DNA from: Duganella dendranthematis | GTDB taxonomy: Bacteria > Pseudomonadota > Gammaproteobacteria > Burkholderiales > Burkholderiaceae_D | Assembly (NCBI RefSeq): GCF_012849375.1 | Contig: NZ_CP051684.1 | Coordinates: 186,001-250,000, forward strand | Direction of reading: 5' to 3' | Length of the DNA stretch: 64,000 nucleotides | Shown here: one piece after another, positions 1 to 8,536 of the stretch | How the letters are laid out: each line of letters opens with the position of its first letter | How positions within the stretch are numbered: the stretch's first letter is position 1 | The notes under the pieces: generated by a model | What the model saw: only the letters and a program-made list of their open reading frames with translations | Told to the model about the DNA's origin: nothing | The model's database searches: none | Position numbers and translations under genes: made by a program

Positions 1-2
1 CG

Positions 3-563
3 CGCCCCGAGTATGCGGCGGCCTACAGCGAATACTTCCGCTGCCCTGTCGTCTTCAACGCCCCAATGAATCGGCTGATCTGCGACATGGCCTGGTACCA
101 CTGCCCCCTGCCCACGCACGACCGCTATATGCAGGACAGCCTGCAAGCGCAGATCGACGAACTGCTGGAACAGGAAACGCCGCGCAACGATCTGGTGGAA
201 TCGATCATGAACGAACTACGCGGCTCCATCGACGAAGTGCCGGCGCTGGCGCGCATCGGCGAAGCGCTCAACCTGAGCGAACGCACGCTGCGCCGCCGGC
301 TGGCGGAACTGGACACCTCCTACCAGCGGCTGGTGGACCAGGTGCGCTACGAATGCGCGCTGGATCTGCTGAAGCGCAGCGACATGCCGCTGATCGATAT
401 CGCCATGGCCACCGGCTTTACCGACGCCCGCAACTTCCGCCGCGCCTTCAAGCGCTGGTGCGGCATGCTGCCCAACCAGATCCGCCAAGGTGCGCCCGCT
501 CCGCGTTTGATTCCCATGGAGCGGGCCGGCAGCAACAGCAACGCCGCGCAAGCCGCCGTCTAA
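3..563 (+). CDS. AraC-family transcriptional regulator, C-terminal part (5' end outside window)
   Basis: The reading frame is open from the left edge, so the N-terminus lies outside the window. What remains is the end of an arabinose-binding-type sensor domain (residues reading YFRCPVVFNAPMN) followed by a two-helix-turn-helix AraC DNA-binding domain: ARIGEALNLSERTLRRRL is the first HTH and DIAMATGFTDARNFRRAFKRW the second, the most conserved part of the family. It is convergent with the SDR gene and overlaps its stop by 3 bp. Together with the AraC gene at 11904 it brackets a catabolic cluster, so it probably regulates the monooxygenase operon or the receptor. The effector is unknown. Confidence 0.9.
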   Translation, partial: RPEYAAAYSEYFRCPVVFNAPMNRLICDMAWYHCPLPTHDRYMQDSLQAQIDELLEQETPRNDLVESIMNELRGSIDEVPALARIGEALNLSERTLRRRLAELDTSYQRLVDQVRYECALDLLKRSDMPLIDIAMATGFTDARNFRRAFKRWCGMLPNQIRQGAPAPRLIPMERAGSNSNAAQAAV

Positions 564-1423
564 GACAGTTCCCACTTGCCGGCGCGGACCTGCACCAGTC
601 CGCGCCGCCGCAGCGACTCCAGATAGCGCGCATGCCCGCGCAAGCCCTTCTTGCGGAACAGCGGTATCAGCTTGGGCAGCATGTTCGGCACCAGCATCGC
701 CAGCCGCACCGTCCACGATTCGCTGACGCGCGGATAGCGCTCCAGGCACGGACTATCCAGCATCCGCATCACCTGCTTCGCCACGTCTTCCGGCTGCTGC
801 GGCGGGTCCATGAATTGCAGCGTGTTGCCGCCTTCGATCGCCTCGCGCATCAGCATCGGCGTCTCGGTCGCCGATGGCATGACGTTGCCGATCTTGACGC
901 CATGCCGCTCCGTGTCCATGCCGAGGCACAGCATGGCGCCGCGCAGTCCGAACTTGGTGGCCGAATAGATGCCCGTCTCCGGCAGCGGGAAAATCCCGCC
1001 CAGCGACACTGTGTTGATCACCCGGCCATCGCCTGAGCGCTGCAAGGCCGGAAAGGCCAGCCGCGTCAGCACAATCGGCGACAGCAGGTTGATATTCAGC
1101 TCGCCGAGAATATTCTCGACCGAGCGCTCCTCGAAATGGCCGGTGCCGGTAATGGCGGCGTTATTGACCAGGATATCCAGCCGCCCGTAGTGCTCCTGTA
1201 TCAGCGCCAGCAGCTCCGGCAATTTATTGAAGTCGCGCAGATCGATTTGTACGCCGGTCGCCGCCGGTCCCAGTTCAGCCACGGCGAGATCCAGCGAGGC
1301 CTGGTTGTAATCCGCCAGCACGCACTGGATGCCGCGCTCAATGAGGCCGCGGCAGATGGCGCGGCCGATGCCGCCGGCGCCGCCGGTAATCAAGGCTACA
1401 CGGCCCGGTGCTGTCGTCAGCAT
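560..1423 (-). CDS. SDR-family NAD(P)-dependent oxidoreductase
   Basis: 287 aa, a classical short-chain dehydrogenase. Visible motifs are the cofactor loop TGGAGGIG (residues 13-20), NNAA (87-90), catalytic Ser140 and the YSATK pair Tyr153/Lys157. The tail beyond residue 230 (LVPNMLPKLIPLFRKKGLRG) is basic and hydrophobic, as in membrane-associated SDRs acting on lipids or steroids. Its ATG overlaps the end of the upstream aldehyde dehydrogenase gene by 7 bp and is preceded by GGAAGGGG, so it is the last gene of a three-gene operon. It probably interconverts an alcohol and a carbonyl in the pathway. Substrate is not determinable from sequence. Confidence 0.9.
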   Translation of the reverse strand: MLTTAPGRVALITGGAGGIGRAICRGLIERGIQCVLADYNQASLDLAVAELGPAATGVQIDLRDFNKLPELLALIQEHYGRLDILVNNAAITGTGHFEERSVENILGELNINLLSPIVLTRLAFPALQRSGDGRVINTVSLGGIFPLPETGIYSATKFGLRGAMLCLGMDTERHGVKIGNVMPSATETPMLMREAIEGGNTLQFMDPPQQPEDVAKQVMRMLDSPCLERYPRVSESWTVRLAMLVPNMLPKLIPLFRKKGLRGHARYLESLRRRGLVQVRAGKWELS

Positions 1424-2928
1424 GGCGCGCCCCTTCCCAGTTGCATCCAGATCGTCTTGGTCTGCGTGTACTGGTCATGCGCCAGAAGCGACTTCTCGCG
1501 GCCACCGAAGCCTGACTCCTTGTAGCCGCCGAACGGCACGCCGGTATCGCCTTCCGAAAAACAGTTGACCGACACCGTGCCGGCGCGAATCTGCCGCGCC
1601 ACGCCGTGCGCTGCATCCAGGCTGCTGGTATAGACCGACGACGCCAACCCGTAGCTGGTGTCGTTGGCGATGGCCACGCCCTGCGCCAGATCGTCAAACG
1701 CCATCACCGACAGCACCGGGCCGAAAATCTCTTCGCGGGCGATGGTCATCTCCGCGCGCACGCCATCAAAAATGGTCGGCTCGACGAAGCTGCCGCCGCT
1801 CTCCTGCCGCAATTGACGGCCGCCGTACACCAGCTGCGCACCTTGCGCCTTGCCGCCTTCAATGTAACCCAGCACCCGCCGCATATGCTGCGGCTCAATC
1901 ATCGCCCCCACCCGCGTGGAAGGATCGAGCGGATCGCCGACGCGCCACTGGTCGAAGGCACGCTTGACCTCTTCCAGCAGCTCGTCCTTGCGCGAGCGGT
2001 GCACGATCAGCCGCGAACCGGCGCTGCAATTCTCTCCCTGGCAGAACAGCGCGCCTAGCGCCACCTGCTGCGCCACGCCTGGCAGATCATAGGCATCGGC
2101 CAGCACCAGCGCCGGGCTCTTGCCGCCGCATTCCAGCACCACCCGCTTCATATTCGACTCGGCCGAGTATTTGAGGAACTGCCGTCCCACCTCGCCCGAG
2201 CCGGTAAAACTGACGCAATCGATGTCACGATGGCGGCCGATCGCCTGCCCCACTGTCTCGCCGTAGCCCGGCACGATATTCAGCACGCCTTCCGGCACAC
2301 CCGCTTCCAATGCCAGGCGGCCCAGCACCAGCGCCGTCAGCGTGGTCTGTTCGGCGGGTTTGATGACGATGGAGTTGCCGCTGGCTAGCGCCGGGCCGAT
2401 CTTCCAGCCGGCCAGATAGATCGGGAAGTTCCACGGCAGGACCGCGCCCACCACGCCGATCGGTTCACGCACGATCATGGCCACAATGTCCGGTGCAGTC
2501 GGCGCCACCTGATCGTATAGCTTGTCGGCCGCTTCCGCGTGCCAGCGCAGGCTTTCAATCATGTCCGGCAGATCGGCCGACAGCGCATCGCGTATCGGTT
2601 TGCCGGAGTCCAGGCTCTCCATCAGCGCCAGCGTCTCCAGATTGGCTTCGACCAGATCGGCAAAGCGCAGCAGCACCTTCTTGCGGTGCTTGGGTGCGGC
2701 GCGCGACCAGTCGCCACGCTCGAACACGCGGCGCGCGGCGCTGACCGCATCGTCCACCTCCAGCGCGCCGCAACGGGCGATGCCGGCAAGCCGGCGGCCG
2801 GTGGCGGGATTGACGGTGTCAAATTCCTCCGCCGAGATGGCGTTGACGAAGCGGCCGTCAATCAGCGCGCGGGTTTCAAAGTCCAGTTGCGTGGCTTGCT
2901 GCTGGTAGTACTCAAAAGTCTTCTCCAT
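1417..2928 (-). CDS. NAD(P)-dependent aldehyde dehydrogenase (PuuC/BetB-like)
   Basis: 503 aa, full length for the aldehyde dehydrogenase superfamily. Catalytic residues are all present: Asn167 in PWNF, Lys190, the general base Glu266 in LECGGKSP and the nucleophile Cys301 in GENCSAGSR; FTGSGEVG at about 241-248 is the nucleotide-binding loop. The overall pattern is closest to gamma-glutamyl-aminobutyraldehyde and other broad aliphatic aldehyde dehydrogenases. Start ATG follows GAGGAGC. It lies 10 bp downstream of the flavin monooxygenase and overlaps the SDR, so aldehyde oxidation to acid is probably a step in the same pathway. Confidence 0.93.
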   Translation of the reverse strand: MEKTFEYYQQQATQLDFETRALIDGRFVNAISAEEFDTVNPATGRRLAGIARCGALEVDDAVSAARRVFERGDWSRAAPKHRKKVLLRFADLVEANLETLALMESLDSGKPIRDALSADLPDMIESLRWHAEAADKLYDQVAPTAPDIVAMIVREPIGVVGAVLPWNFPIYLAGWKIGPALASGNSIVIKPAEQTTLTALVLGRLALEAGVPEGVLNIVPGYGETVGQAIGRHRDIDCVSFTGSGEVGRQFLKYSAESNMKRVVLECGGKSPALVLADAYDLPGVAQQVALGALFCQGENCSAGSRLIVHRSRKDELLEEVKRAFDQWRVGDPLDPSTRVGAMIEPQHMRRVLGYIEGGKAQGAQLVYGGRQLRQESGGSFVEPTIFDGVRAEMTIAREEIFGPVLSVMAFDDLAQGVAIANDTSYGLASSVYTSSLDAAHGVARQIRAGTVSVNCFSEGDTGVPFGGYKESGFGGREKSLLAHDQYTQTKTIWMQLGRGAPC

Positions 2929-2938
2929 GCCGCGCTCC

Positions 2939-4324
2939 TCAAGCCGCCGCGCGCAAGGCGGCGGGACGGGCAGCGGCGGTATCCACGCGCAGCCTGTCGT
3001 AGTAGTTTTCCGTCAGCTCCGGCCAGCCCATCTTGCGACGCAAGCGCTTCAGGTAGGACTTGAGCGCATGCGCTTCCAGATACACCTCATGCCGCTGCGA
3101 CTGCACAAACTTCAGCCCTCCGGACAGGTCCGGATGGTCATGCGCGATCAGTTCATCGAAGCGGCTGGCGCTGCCCGGGTTGTCAAGCTGGTCGCGCAGG
3201 TAGGCGGCGATCATGAAGGCTTCGGTGTCAAACAGCTTGTAGGCGCTGGAGTTGGTCTCCACGTAGCCGATGCCAAACAGGTTGCGGTGATCGCGGCTGA
3301 ACATCGACAGATACAGCTGCGGCCTGCCGCCCCGCCACTCGAAGTATTCGGCAGCATACTTGCAGCTCCACTTGTAGCCGGTGGCGTAGATCACCAGGTC
3401 CAGCTTCTCGCGGCTGCCATCCTTGAACACCACGTCGTCGCCATCGTAATGCGATACATCCGGCTTGACGGCGACATTGCCGTGCTGGAGATTGTGCAGC
3501 AGCTGCGAGTTAAGCAGCGGATGGCTTTCAAACAGTTTGTGATCCGGCTTGGGCAGGCCAAAGCGCGTCAGGTCGCCGGTGAACATCTTCAGCAGCAGGC
3601 TCATAACGGGACGCGCCACCCACAGCGGCAGCGGCGGGCCGCTCTCGCCCACCTGGTCGGCCGGGATGCCGAACAAATGTTTGGGGATGAAGTGATAACC
3701 GCGCCGCAAACTGATAAAAGCGCGGTCCGCGCGATTGGCCGCATCGCAGGCGATATCCGCGCCCGAATTGCCGGCGCCGACGATCATCACCCGCTTGCCG
3801 GCAAATTCATCGCTGCTCTTGTAGGTGACGGAATGGCGGATCTCGCCATTGAAGTGGCCCTTCAGCTCCGGCATATTCGCATCCCAGTTGCAGCCGGTGG
3901 CGCAGATCACAGCCAAATAGCGGCGGCGCGTACCGTCGCCCAGCGTGACCACCCACTTGCCGTTGTCCTCCTTGTGTACATGCTGCACCGGCGTGCTGAA
4001 TCGGATCGACGCGCGCAGGCCGAAGGCATCGGCATAGCTGCGCACATAGCCGAGGATCTGCTGATTGGTCGGATAGTCCGGATATGACTTCGGCATCGGA
4101 AAGCCGATAAAGCCCGACAGGTCGCGCGACGAAATGAAGTGCGCCGATTCGTAAATCGGGCTGCCGGGATTATGCATATCCCAGATGCCGCCCACGTCCG
4201 AGTGGCGCTCGAACTGCTCGTACATCAGGTTCATGGACTTCAGCGCCCGCGCCGCCGACAAGCCGCCCGGCCCGGCCCCCACCACGCACACCGCGTTGCC
4301 GCAGTCGATAATCTCGTTGCTCAT
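2939..4324 (-). CDS. Flavin-containing monooxygenase (class B, FMO/BVMO superfamily)
   Basis: 461 aa. Two Rossmann dinucleotide motifs are visible, GAGPGG (residues 16-21, FAD) and GAGNSG (183-188, NADPH), separated by the family fingerprint F-x-G-x3-H-x3-Y at residues 158-168. The last residue is Tyr rather than Trp-Pro/Asp, which favours FMO-type N/S-oxygenases or FMO-like Baeyer-Villiger enzymes over classical type I BVMOs. ATG is preceded by GGGGAGAA. It is first in the operon with the aldehyde dehydrogenase and SDR and divergent from a TonB-dependent receptor, which fits oxidation of an imported hydrophobic substrate. Confidence 0.92.
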   Translation of the reverse strand: MSNEIIDCGNAVCVVGAGPGGLSAARALKSMNLMYEQFERHSDVGGIWDMHNPGSPIYESAHFISSRDLSGFIGFPMPKSYPDYPTNQQILGYVRSYADAFGLRASIRFSTPVQHVHKEDNGKWVVTLGDGTRRRYLAVICATGCNWDANMPELKGHFNGEIRHSVTYKSSDEFAGKRVMIVGAGNSGADIACDAANRADRAFISLRRGYHFIPKHLFGIPADQVGESGPPLPLWVARPVMSLLLKMFTGDLTRFGLPKPDHKLFESHPLLNSQLLHNLQHGNVAVKPDVSHYDGDDVVFKDGSREKLDLVIYATGYKWSCKYAAEYFEWRGGRPQLYLSMFSRDHRNLFGIGYVETNSSAYKLFDTEAFMIAAYLRDQLDNPGSASRFDELIAHDHPDLSGGLKFVQSQRHEVYLEAHALKSYLKRLRRKMGWPELTENYYDRLRVDTAAARPAALRAAA

Positions 4325-4397
4325 TGTTGTTCTCCCCTATTGTTGAAAGTCCCGGATTCATTGTGCAAACAAAGGCTGCACGGCACGGGGGCAAAAA

Positions 4398-4468
4398 GGA
4401 CAGACGGGGAGCCGAAGCGGCCACGCAACACCTGGGCCGTTTGGCCGTGTGGGCGTCCTTGTCTGTCC
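4398..4468. promoter_or_regulatory. Candidate operator dyad in the monooxygenase/receptor divergent region
   Basis: The 212 bp between the divergent monooxygenase and receptor genes contains a perfect 8-bp inverted repeat, GGACAGAC at 4398-4405 and GTCTGTCC at 4461-4468, with arms 55 bp apart. Such a spacing fits two regulator sites that could be bridged by looping. The cluster carries two AraC genes that could bind here. The arms are short, so chance cannot be excluded. Confidence 0.3.
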
Positions 4469-4536
4469 GATCCGGCCCCCGGCATGGCAAAGCACGCGTC
4501 TACATTGAAAAAAAACCAAACAACCGAGGAGAGACC

Positions 4537-6963
4537 GTGAAGCCATCTGCAGTGAAGCCGCCACCCCGTCCTATGCGCATCCTTGCGCGCAGCATCGCCC
4601 TTGCCTTTGCCGGCACCATGCTTCACCACGCCGCGCAGGCGGACGACGACATGCAGAAAGTGATCGTCACCGCGCAGTCGCGCGCACAGTCGGCGCAGGA
4701 GGTGCCGATTTCGATGGAAGTGGTCACCGCGCGCGACATCCAGAACCTCGGTGCGCGCAACCTCGGCGACCTGACCGGCTATCTCCCCGGCCTGCAAGTG
4801 GACGCCACCCAGGCCACGCAGCCGATCTTCGGCATCCGCGGCGTGCAGGCGGGCGACTTCGGCATCGGCACCGATACGCCGGTCGGTATTTATGTGGACG
4901 GGGTCTATACCGGCAAGACCGGCGGCGCGCTGATGAACTTCATCGACATCCAGCGCGTGGAAGTGCTCAAGGGGCCGCAAGGCACGCTGTTCGGCCGTAA
5001 CAGCGCCGCCGGCGCCATTTCGGTGGTGACCAATGAACCCGAGGCGGACTTCGACGCTTCCGGCCATATCAAGGTGGGCGACTACGGCCGCGCCAATCTG
5101 GACGCGATGCTCAACGTGCCGCTGGGCGCGACCACCGCTGCGCGGCTGGTGTTCGTGCGCGACACCAGCAACGGGTGGGTGCGCAACGCCACCACCGGCA
5201 CTCGCACCGCCGGCGACAACTCGTGGGCCACCCGCCTGTCGATCAAACAGAAGGCCGGCGACGCCACGCTGCTGCTGTCGTGGGAACACGAGCAGTTGCG
5301 CCAGCACGGCTGGCCGGCGTTCGGCGTGGTCAAGGGCACTGCGCTGCCGATGGCCGGCTACACCGGCGTGTACGATGCCGCCTACGTCGCCAACTTCAGC
5401 GATCCGCGCAAGACGCCATTGGAGAACGACACCGACGGCCGCGAGACCCGCAACTTCGACGGCGTAACGCTGCGCGCCGAGCTGCCGCTGGGCGGCGTCA
5501 CGCTGCGTTCCACCACCGCCTACCGCACCTTCTCCTCGCTCAACCTGACCGACAACGACGGCACCGCGCGCAACGATTTCATGCTGGCCACCCAGGACCA
5601 GAAGAAAGCCTACAACTGGCAGCAGGAATTCAAACTGTCCGGCGCCACCGATAAACTGGACTGGGTCGCGGGCGTGAGCTTCTACGACAACCGCGAACGC
5701 CAACGCAGCTCCGCCATCGTCAATACCCAGACGCTGGACAGCATCAGCCTGATGCAAGGCGGCAGCGCCGATTTGGCCTCCTTGTTTTCGGGCCTTGGCG
5801 AAGCCGGCGTGCCCGGCGTGGATAGCAACTCGGTATTCGGCTGGGAAGAAAATAACTACGCCAGGCTGCACACGCGCGCCGCGTCAATTTACGGAGATTT
5901 GATCTGGCGTCTGGCACCCGGCACGCGCCTGACCACAGGCCTGCGCTGGAGTCGCGACCGTAAGGAGATGCAGTGGTATGTGCCGGGCCGGCAGTCCGCC
6001 GCGCTGGACACGCTGCTCAACACCTACGGCCCCGCTGCCGGTATCGACGCCTCCGCGCTGCCGGCCAACGTCATCTTCGCCGCTGCCGGACCGCTGGCCG
6101 CCACGCCGGTCAACGCCACTCACAGCTGGACCGACTGGAGTCCGCGCCTGGTGCTGGATCATAAATTGACGGAAGACCTGCTGCTGTTTGCGTCACTCTC
6201 GCGCGGCTACCAGGCTGGCGGCTTCAATGTCTTCACGCCGCCGAATCCCGCGTCATCCAATCCGCGTGAGCGCGACCCGAGCTTCAATCCGGAGAAGATG
6301 ACCAATCTTGAACTGGGCTTCAAACTATATGCGCCGTCGCTGCGCGCCACATTTAACGGTTCCTTATTCGCCTACCGCTTCAAGAATCTGCAGGACGTCA
6401 AACTGGGAGGCAGCAGCGCCATCCCCACCTACAACATCATCAACAGCGACCAGGAAGCGAAAGGGCTGGATCTCGATGGCCGCATCCGCATCACGCCACG
6501 CGTCATGCTGTTCGCCGGCGTGGAACTCATCGACCAGACCTACCAGCGTTTTGAAACCACCGACACCAGCGGCGCCACGCTCAATCTGTCCGGCCAGCCC
6601 GTCGGCACGCCGGTGTTCAGCGGCATGGCGGGCGTCAACGCCAACTGGGATGCGCTGAGTGGCCGCATGAGCGCCACGCTACAAGGAAGCTACCACGGCA
6701 AGAACCGCTGCAACGACGACACCCGCGCGCTGCAATGCCTGAACGCCCCTGCCTTCCGCACCGGCACCGCCGTCAGCAAAGCTGACCTGCGCGTGGGCTG
6801 GGACACGGCCGACGGCAAATTCGGCATCGGCCTGCTGGTCAACAACCTGTTCGACAAGCGCTACGTCTACAACCTGGATGGCCAAACCAAAGCCTTCGGC
6901 CTGCCCTACGCCAGCATCACCGCCCCCCGCAGCATCGCCCTCGAACTGCGCGGCAGCCTATAG
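4537..6963 (+). CDS. TonB-dependent outer-membrane receptor
   Basis: 808 aa from a GTG start at 4537, chosen because GAGGAGAG lies just upstream and the signal peptide follows directly (ILARSIALAFAGTM, predicted cleavage after AQA). The frame stays open upstream but without coding support. After the signal is a TonB-box-like stretch (QKVIVTAQ), then the plug domain (VPISMEVVTARDIQNLGARN, VEVLKGPQGTLFGRN, AAGAISVVT) and a beta-barrel ending in a C-terminal hydrophobic residue pattern with NNLFDKRY near the end. Receptors of this Caulobacter/Sphingomonas-like type import diverse large or hydrophobic molecules, not only siderophores. It is divergent from the monooxygenase operon and its stop overlaps the kinase gene by 6 bp. 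Confidence 0.93.
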   Translation: MKPSAVKPPPRPMRILARSIALAFAGTMLHHAAQADDDMQKVIVTAQSRAQSAQEVPISMEVVTARDIQNLGARNLGDLTGYLPGLQVDATQATQPIFGIRGVQAGDFGIGTDTPVGIYVDGVYTGKTGGALMNFIDIQRVEVLKGPQGTLFGRNSAAGAISVVTNEPEADFDASGHIKVGDYGRANLDAMLNVPLGATTAARLVFVRDTSNGWVRNATTGTRTAGDNSWATRLSIKQKAGDATLLLSWEHEQLRQHGWPAFGVVKGTALPMAGYTGVYDAAYVANFSDPRKTPLENDTDGRETRNFDGVTLRAELPLGGVTLRSTTAYRTFSSLNLTDNDGTARNDFMLATQDQKKAYNWQQEFKLSGATDKLDWVAGVSFYDNRERQRSSAIVNTQTLDSISLMQGGSADLASLFSGLGEAGVPGVDSNSVFGWEENNYARLHTRAASIYGDLIWRLAPGTRLTTGLRWSRDRKEMQWYVPGRQSAALDTLLNTYGPAAGIDASALPANVIFAAAGPLAATPVNATHSWTDWSPRLVLDHKLTEDLLLFASLSRGYQAGGFNVFTPPNPASSNPRERDPSFNPEKMTNLELGFKLYAPSLRATFNGSLFAYRFKNLQDVKLGGSSAIPTYNIINSDQEAKGLDLDGRIRITPRVMLFAGVELIDQTYQRFETTDTSGATLNLSGQPVGTPVFSGMAGVNANWDALSGRMSATLQGSYHGKNRCNDDTRALQCLNAPAFRTGTAVSKADLRVGWDTADGKFGIGLLVNNLFDKRYVYNLDGQTKAFGLPYASITAPRSIALELRGSL

Positions 6964-8520
6964 CTGCTCTGGATAGCCGGTGATGTCGGCGATTTGCTGA
7001 TACATCGGCTGGAGTTGCTTGTACATGCGGAGGTAGACGCGCCGGTATAGCTGGTCGTAGATTTGCTGGTTGGCGGCGATGGGATGGAAGATGCGGCCGG
7101 GGCGCGTCATGGCGCGGGTGGCGGTGTCGAAGTCCTTGTGCAGCCCGAGACCGGCGGCGATGGCGATGGCGGCTCCCAGGCCGGAGGTTTCGTAGACGTG
7201 CGCGCGGGCGGCTGGCAGGCCGAAGATGTCGGCCGTCAGCTGCATGGCGGCGTCGCTTTGCGATCCGCCGCCGGCGATACGCAGCTCCGTCACGGCGAGG
7301 CCGCTGCGCTTCTCGATGCGCTCTTTCCCTTCGCGCAGCGCATACGCCAGGCCTTCGAGAATGGCGCGGTACATATGGGCACGCGTGTGCACGTCGCCGA
7401 AGCCGATCATGGCGCCCTTGGCTTCCGGGCCGGGAATACGGATACCCGGACTCCAGTAGGGTTGCAGCATCAGGCCCATGGAACCCGGCGGCACTTCGTT
7501 GACCAGCCGGTCGAACATGGCTTCCGGTGCCAGTCCCTGCTCCGCGCCGGTCATCTGCTCCAGATGGCCAAACTGCTCCTTGAACCAATTGACCATCCAG
7601 TAGCCACGGAAGATCTGCACTTCGGTGCTGTAAGCGCCCGGCACCGCAGCGGGATACGGCGGAATAAACGGCGTGACTTCGACGTATTTGCGACTGGTGG
7701 TGTTGATGGTGGCCGTGGTGCCGTAGCTCAGACAGGCGATGTGCGGTTCCAGGCTGCCGGCGCCGATGACTTCGCAGGCTTTGTCGGCGGCGGCGGCCAC
7801 CAGCGGCGTGCCTTCAGGGATGCCGGTCGCCGCAGCGGCAATAGCGGTGATGGCGCCGATCACCGTGCCCGGCGCCACCAGCTCGGACAGCATGTCCCTC
7901 CGAACGCGCAAGGCTTCCCATTTCCAGTCACGCGCACCGGCCCATTTGTGGCGCTTGTAGTCGAACGGCAGATACGCAACCTGCGATCCGATCGAGTCGA
8001 CATGCCGTCCGCACAGGCGATAGTTGAGGAATCCCGACAGCAGCACGTATTTATGCGTCCTGGCCCAGATCTCCGGCTGATGCTCGGCGATCCAGTTGAT
8101 CTCCGCTTCGCGGCGGAAGTATTCGATGGTGCTGTCCACGCGCGCCAGCTTGAAGGCGGTACGCCACCACAGGCTCAATGGCTTTTGCTTGCCGACGCGA
8201 CGCTGGTCCAGCCAGGTGATCGCAGGCCGCAGCACCCTGCCGTCGCGGTCCAGATTGACCACCGTGCCGCGCTGCGTGGTGACAGCCACGCCTTTGATGG
8301 CGCTGCGTGGAATATCGGTGCTGCGCCACAGCTGCTGGCACGCGGCGGCCACGGCGTCCCAATAGCCATCGGCGTCATGCTCGGCCCAGCCGGGATGAGC
8401 GGAGAAATAGGCTTGCAGATGGATCTGTGCTTTGGCTGCGAGGTTGCCGTTCAAGTCGAACAGCAGCGCGCGCACGCTTTGCGTGCCGTTGTCGATGGAG
8501 AGCAGGTATTGGTCTGCCAT
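6958..8520 (-). CDS. FGGY-family carbohydrate (glycerol-type) kinase
   Basis: 520 aa, normal length for FGGY kinases. Phosphate-1 motif SIDNGTQSVRALLFD begins at residue 8 with Asp10; phosphate-2 LSYGTTATINTTS lies in the middle and the adenosine motif RIAGGGSQSDAAMQL near residue 415. DQR in TWLDQRRV corresponds to the region holding substrate-contact residues. It diverges from GlpK (no DQGTTSSR), so glycerol itself is not assured; a substituted glycerol or sugar alcohol is possible. It is 16 bp downstream of the GlpD-like gene, third in an operon whose first two products act on glycerol-3-phosphate/DHAP-type substrates. Confidence 0.88.
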   Translation of the reverse strand: MADQYLLSIDNGTQSVRALLFDLNGNLAAKAQIHLQAYFSAHPGWAEHDADGYWDAVAAACQQLWRSTDIPRSAIKGVAVTTQRGTVVNLDRDGRVLRPAITWLDQRRVGKQKPLSLWWRTAFKLARVDSTIEYFRREAEINWIAEHQPEIWARTHKYVLLSGFLNYRLCGRHVDSIGSQVAYLPFDYKRHKWAGARDWKWEALRVRRDMLSELVAPGTVIGAITAIAAAATGIPEGTPLVAAAADKACEVIGAGSLEPHIACLSYGTTATINTTSRKYVEVTPFIPPYPAAVPGAYSTEVQIFRGYWMVNWFKEQFGHLEQMTGAEQGLAPEAMFDRLVNEVPPGSMGLMLQPYWSPGIRIPGPEAKGAMIGFGDVHTRAHMYRAILEGLAYALREGKERIEKRSGLAVTELRIAGGGSQSDAAMQLTADIFGLPAARAHVYETSGLGAAIAIAAGLGLHKDFDTATRAMTRPGRIFHPIAANQQIYDQLYRRVYLRMYKQLQPMYQQIADITGYPEQL

Positions 8521-8536
8521 GATGTCTCTTTATATT

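Noticed and set aside
4324..4536. Upstream in-frame extension of the first TonB receptor
   Set aside because: The frame is open but the stretch overlaps the divergent promoter region, and GTG 4537 has a good SD followed by a signal peptide.
4321..5871. Long minus-strand open frame opposite the first TonB receptor
   Set aside because: It is antisense to a gene with clear receptor domains, has Ala/Gly/His/Arg-rich composition typical of GC-rich shadow frames and no recognisable domain.
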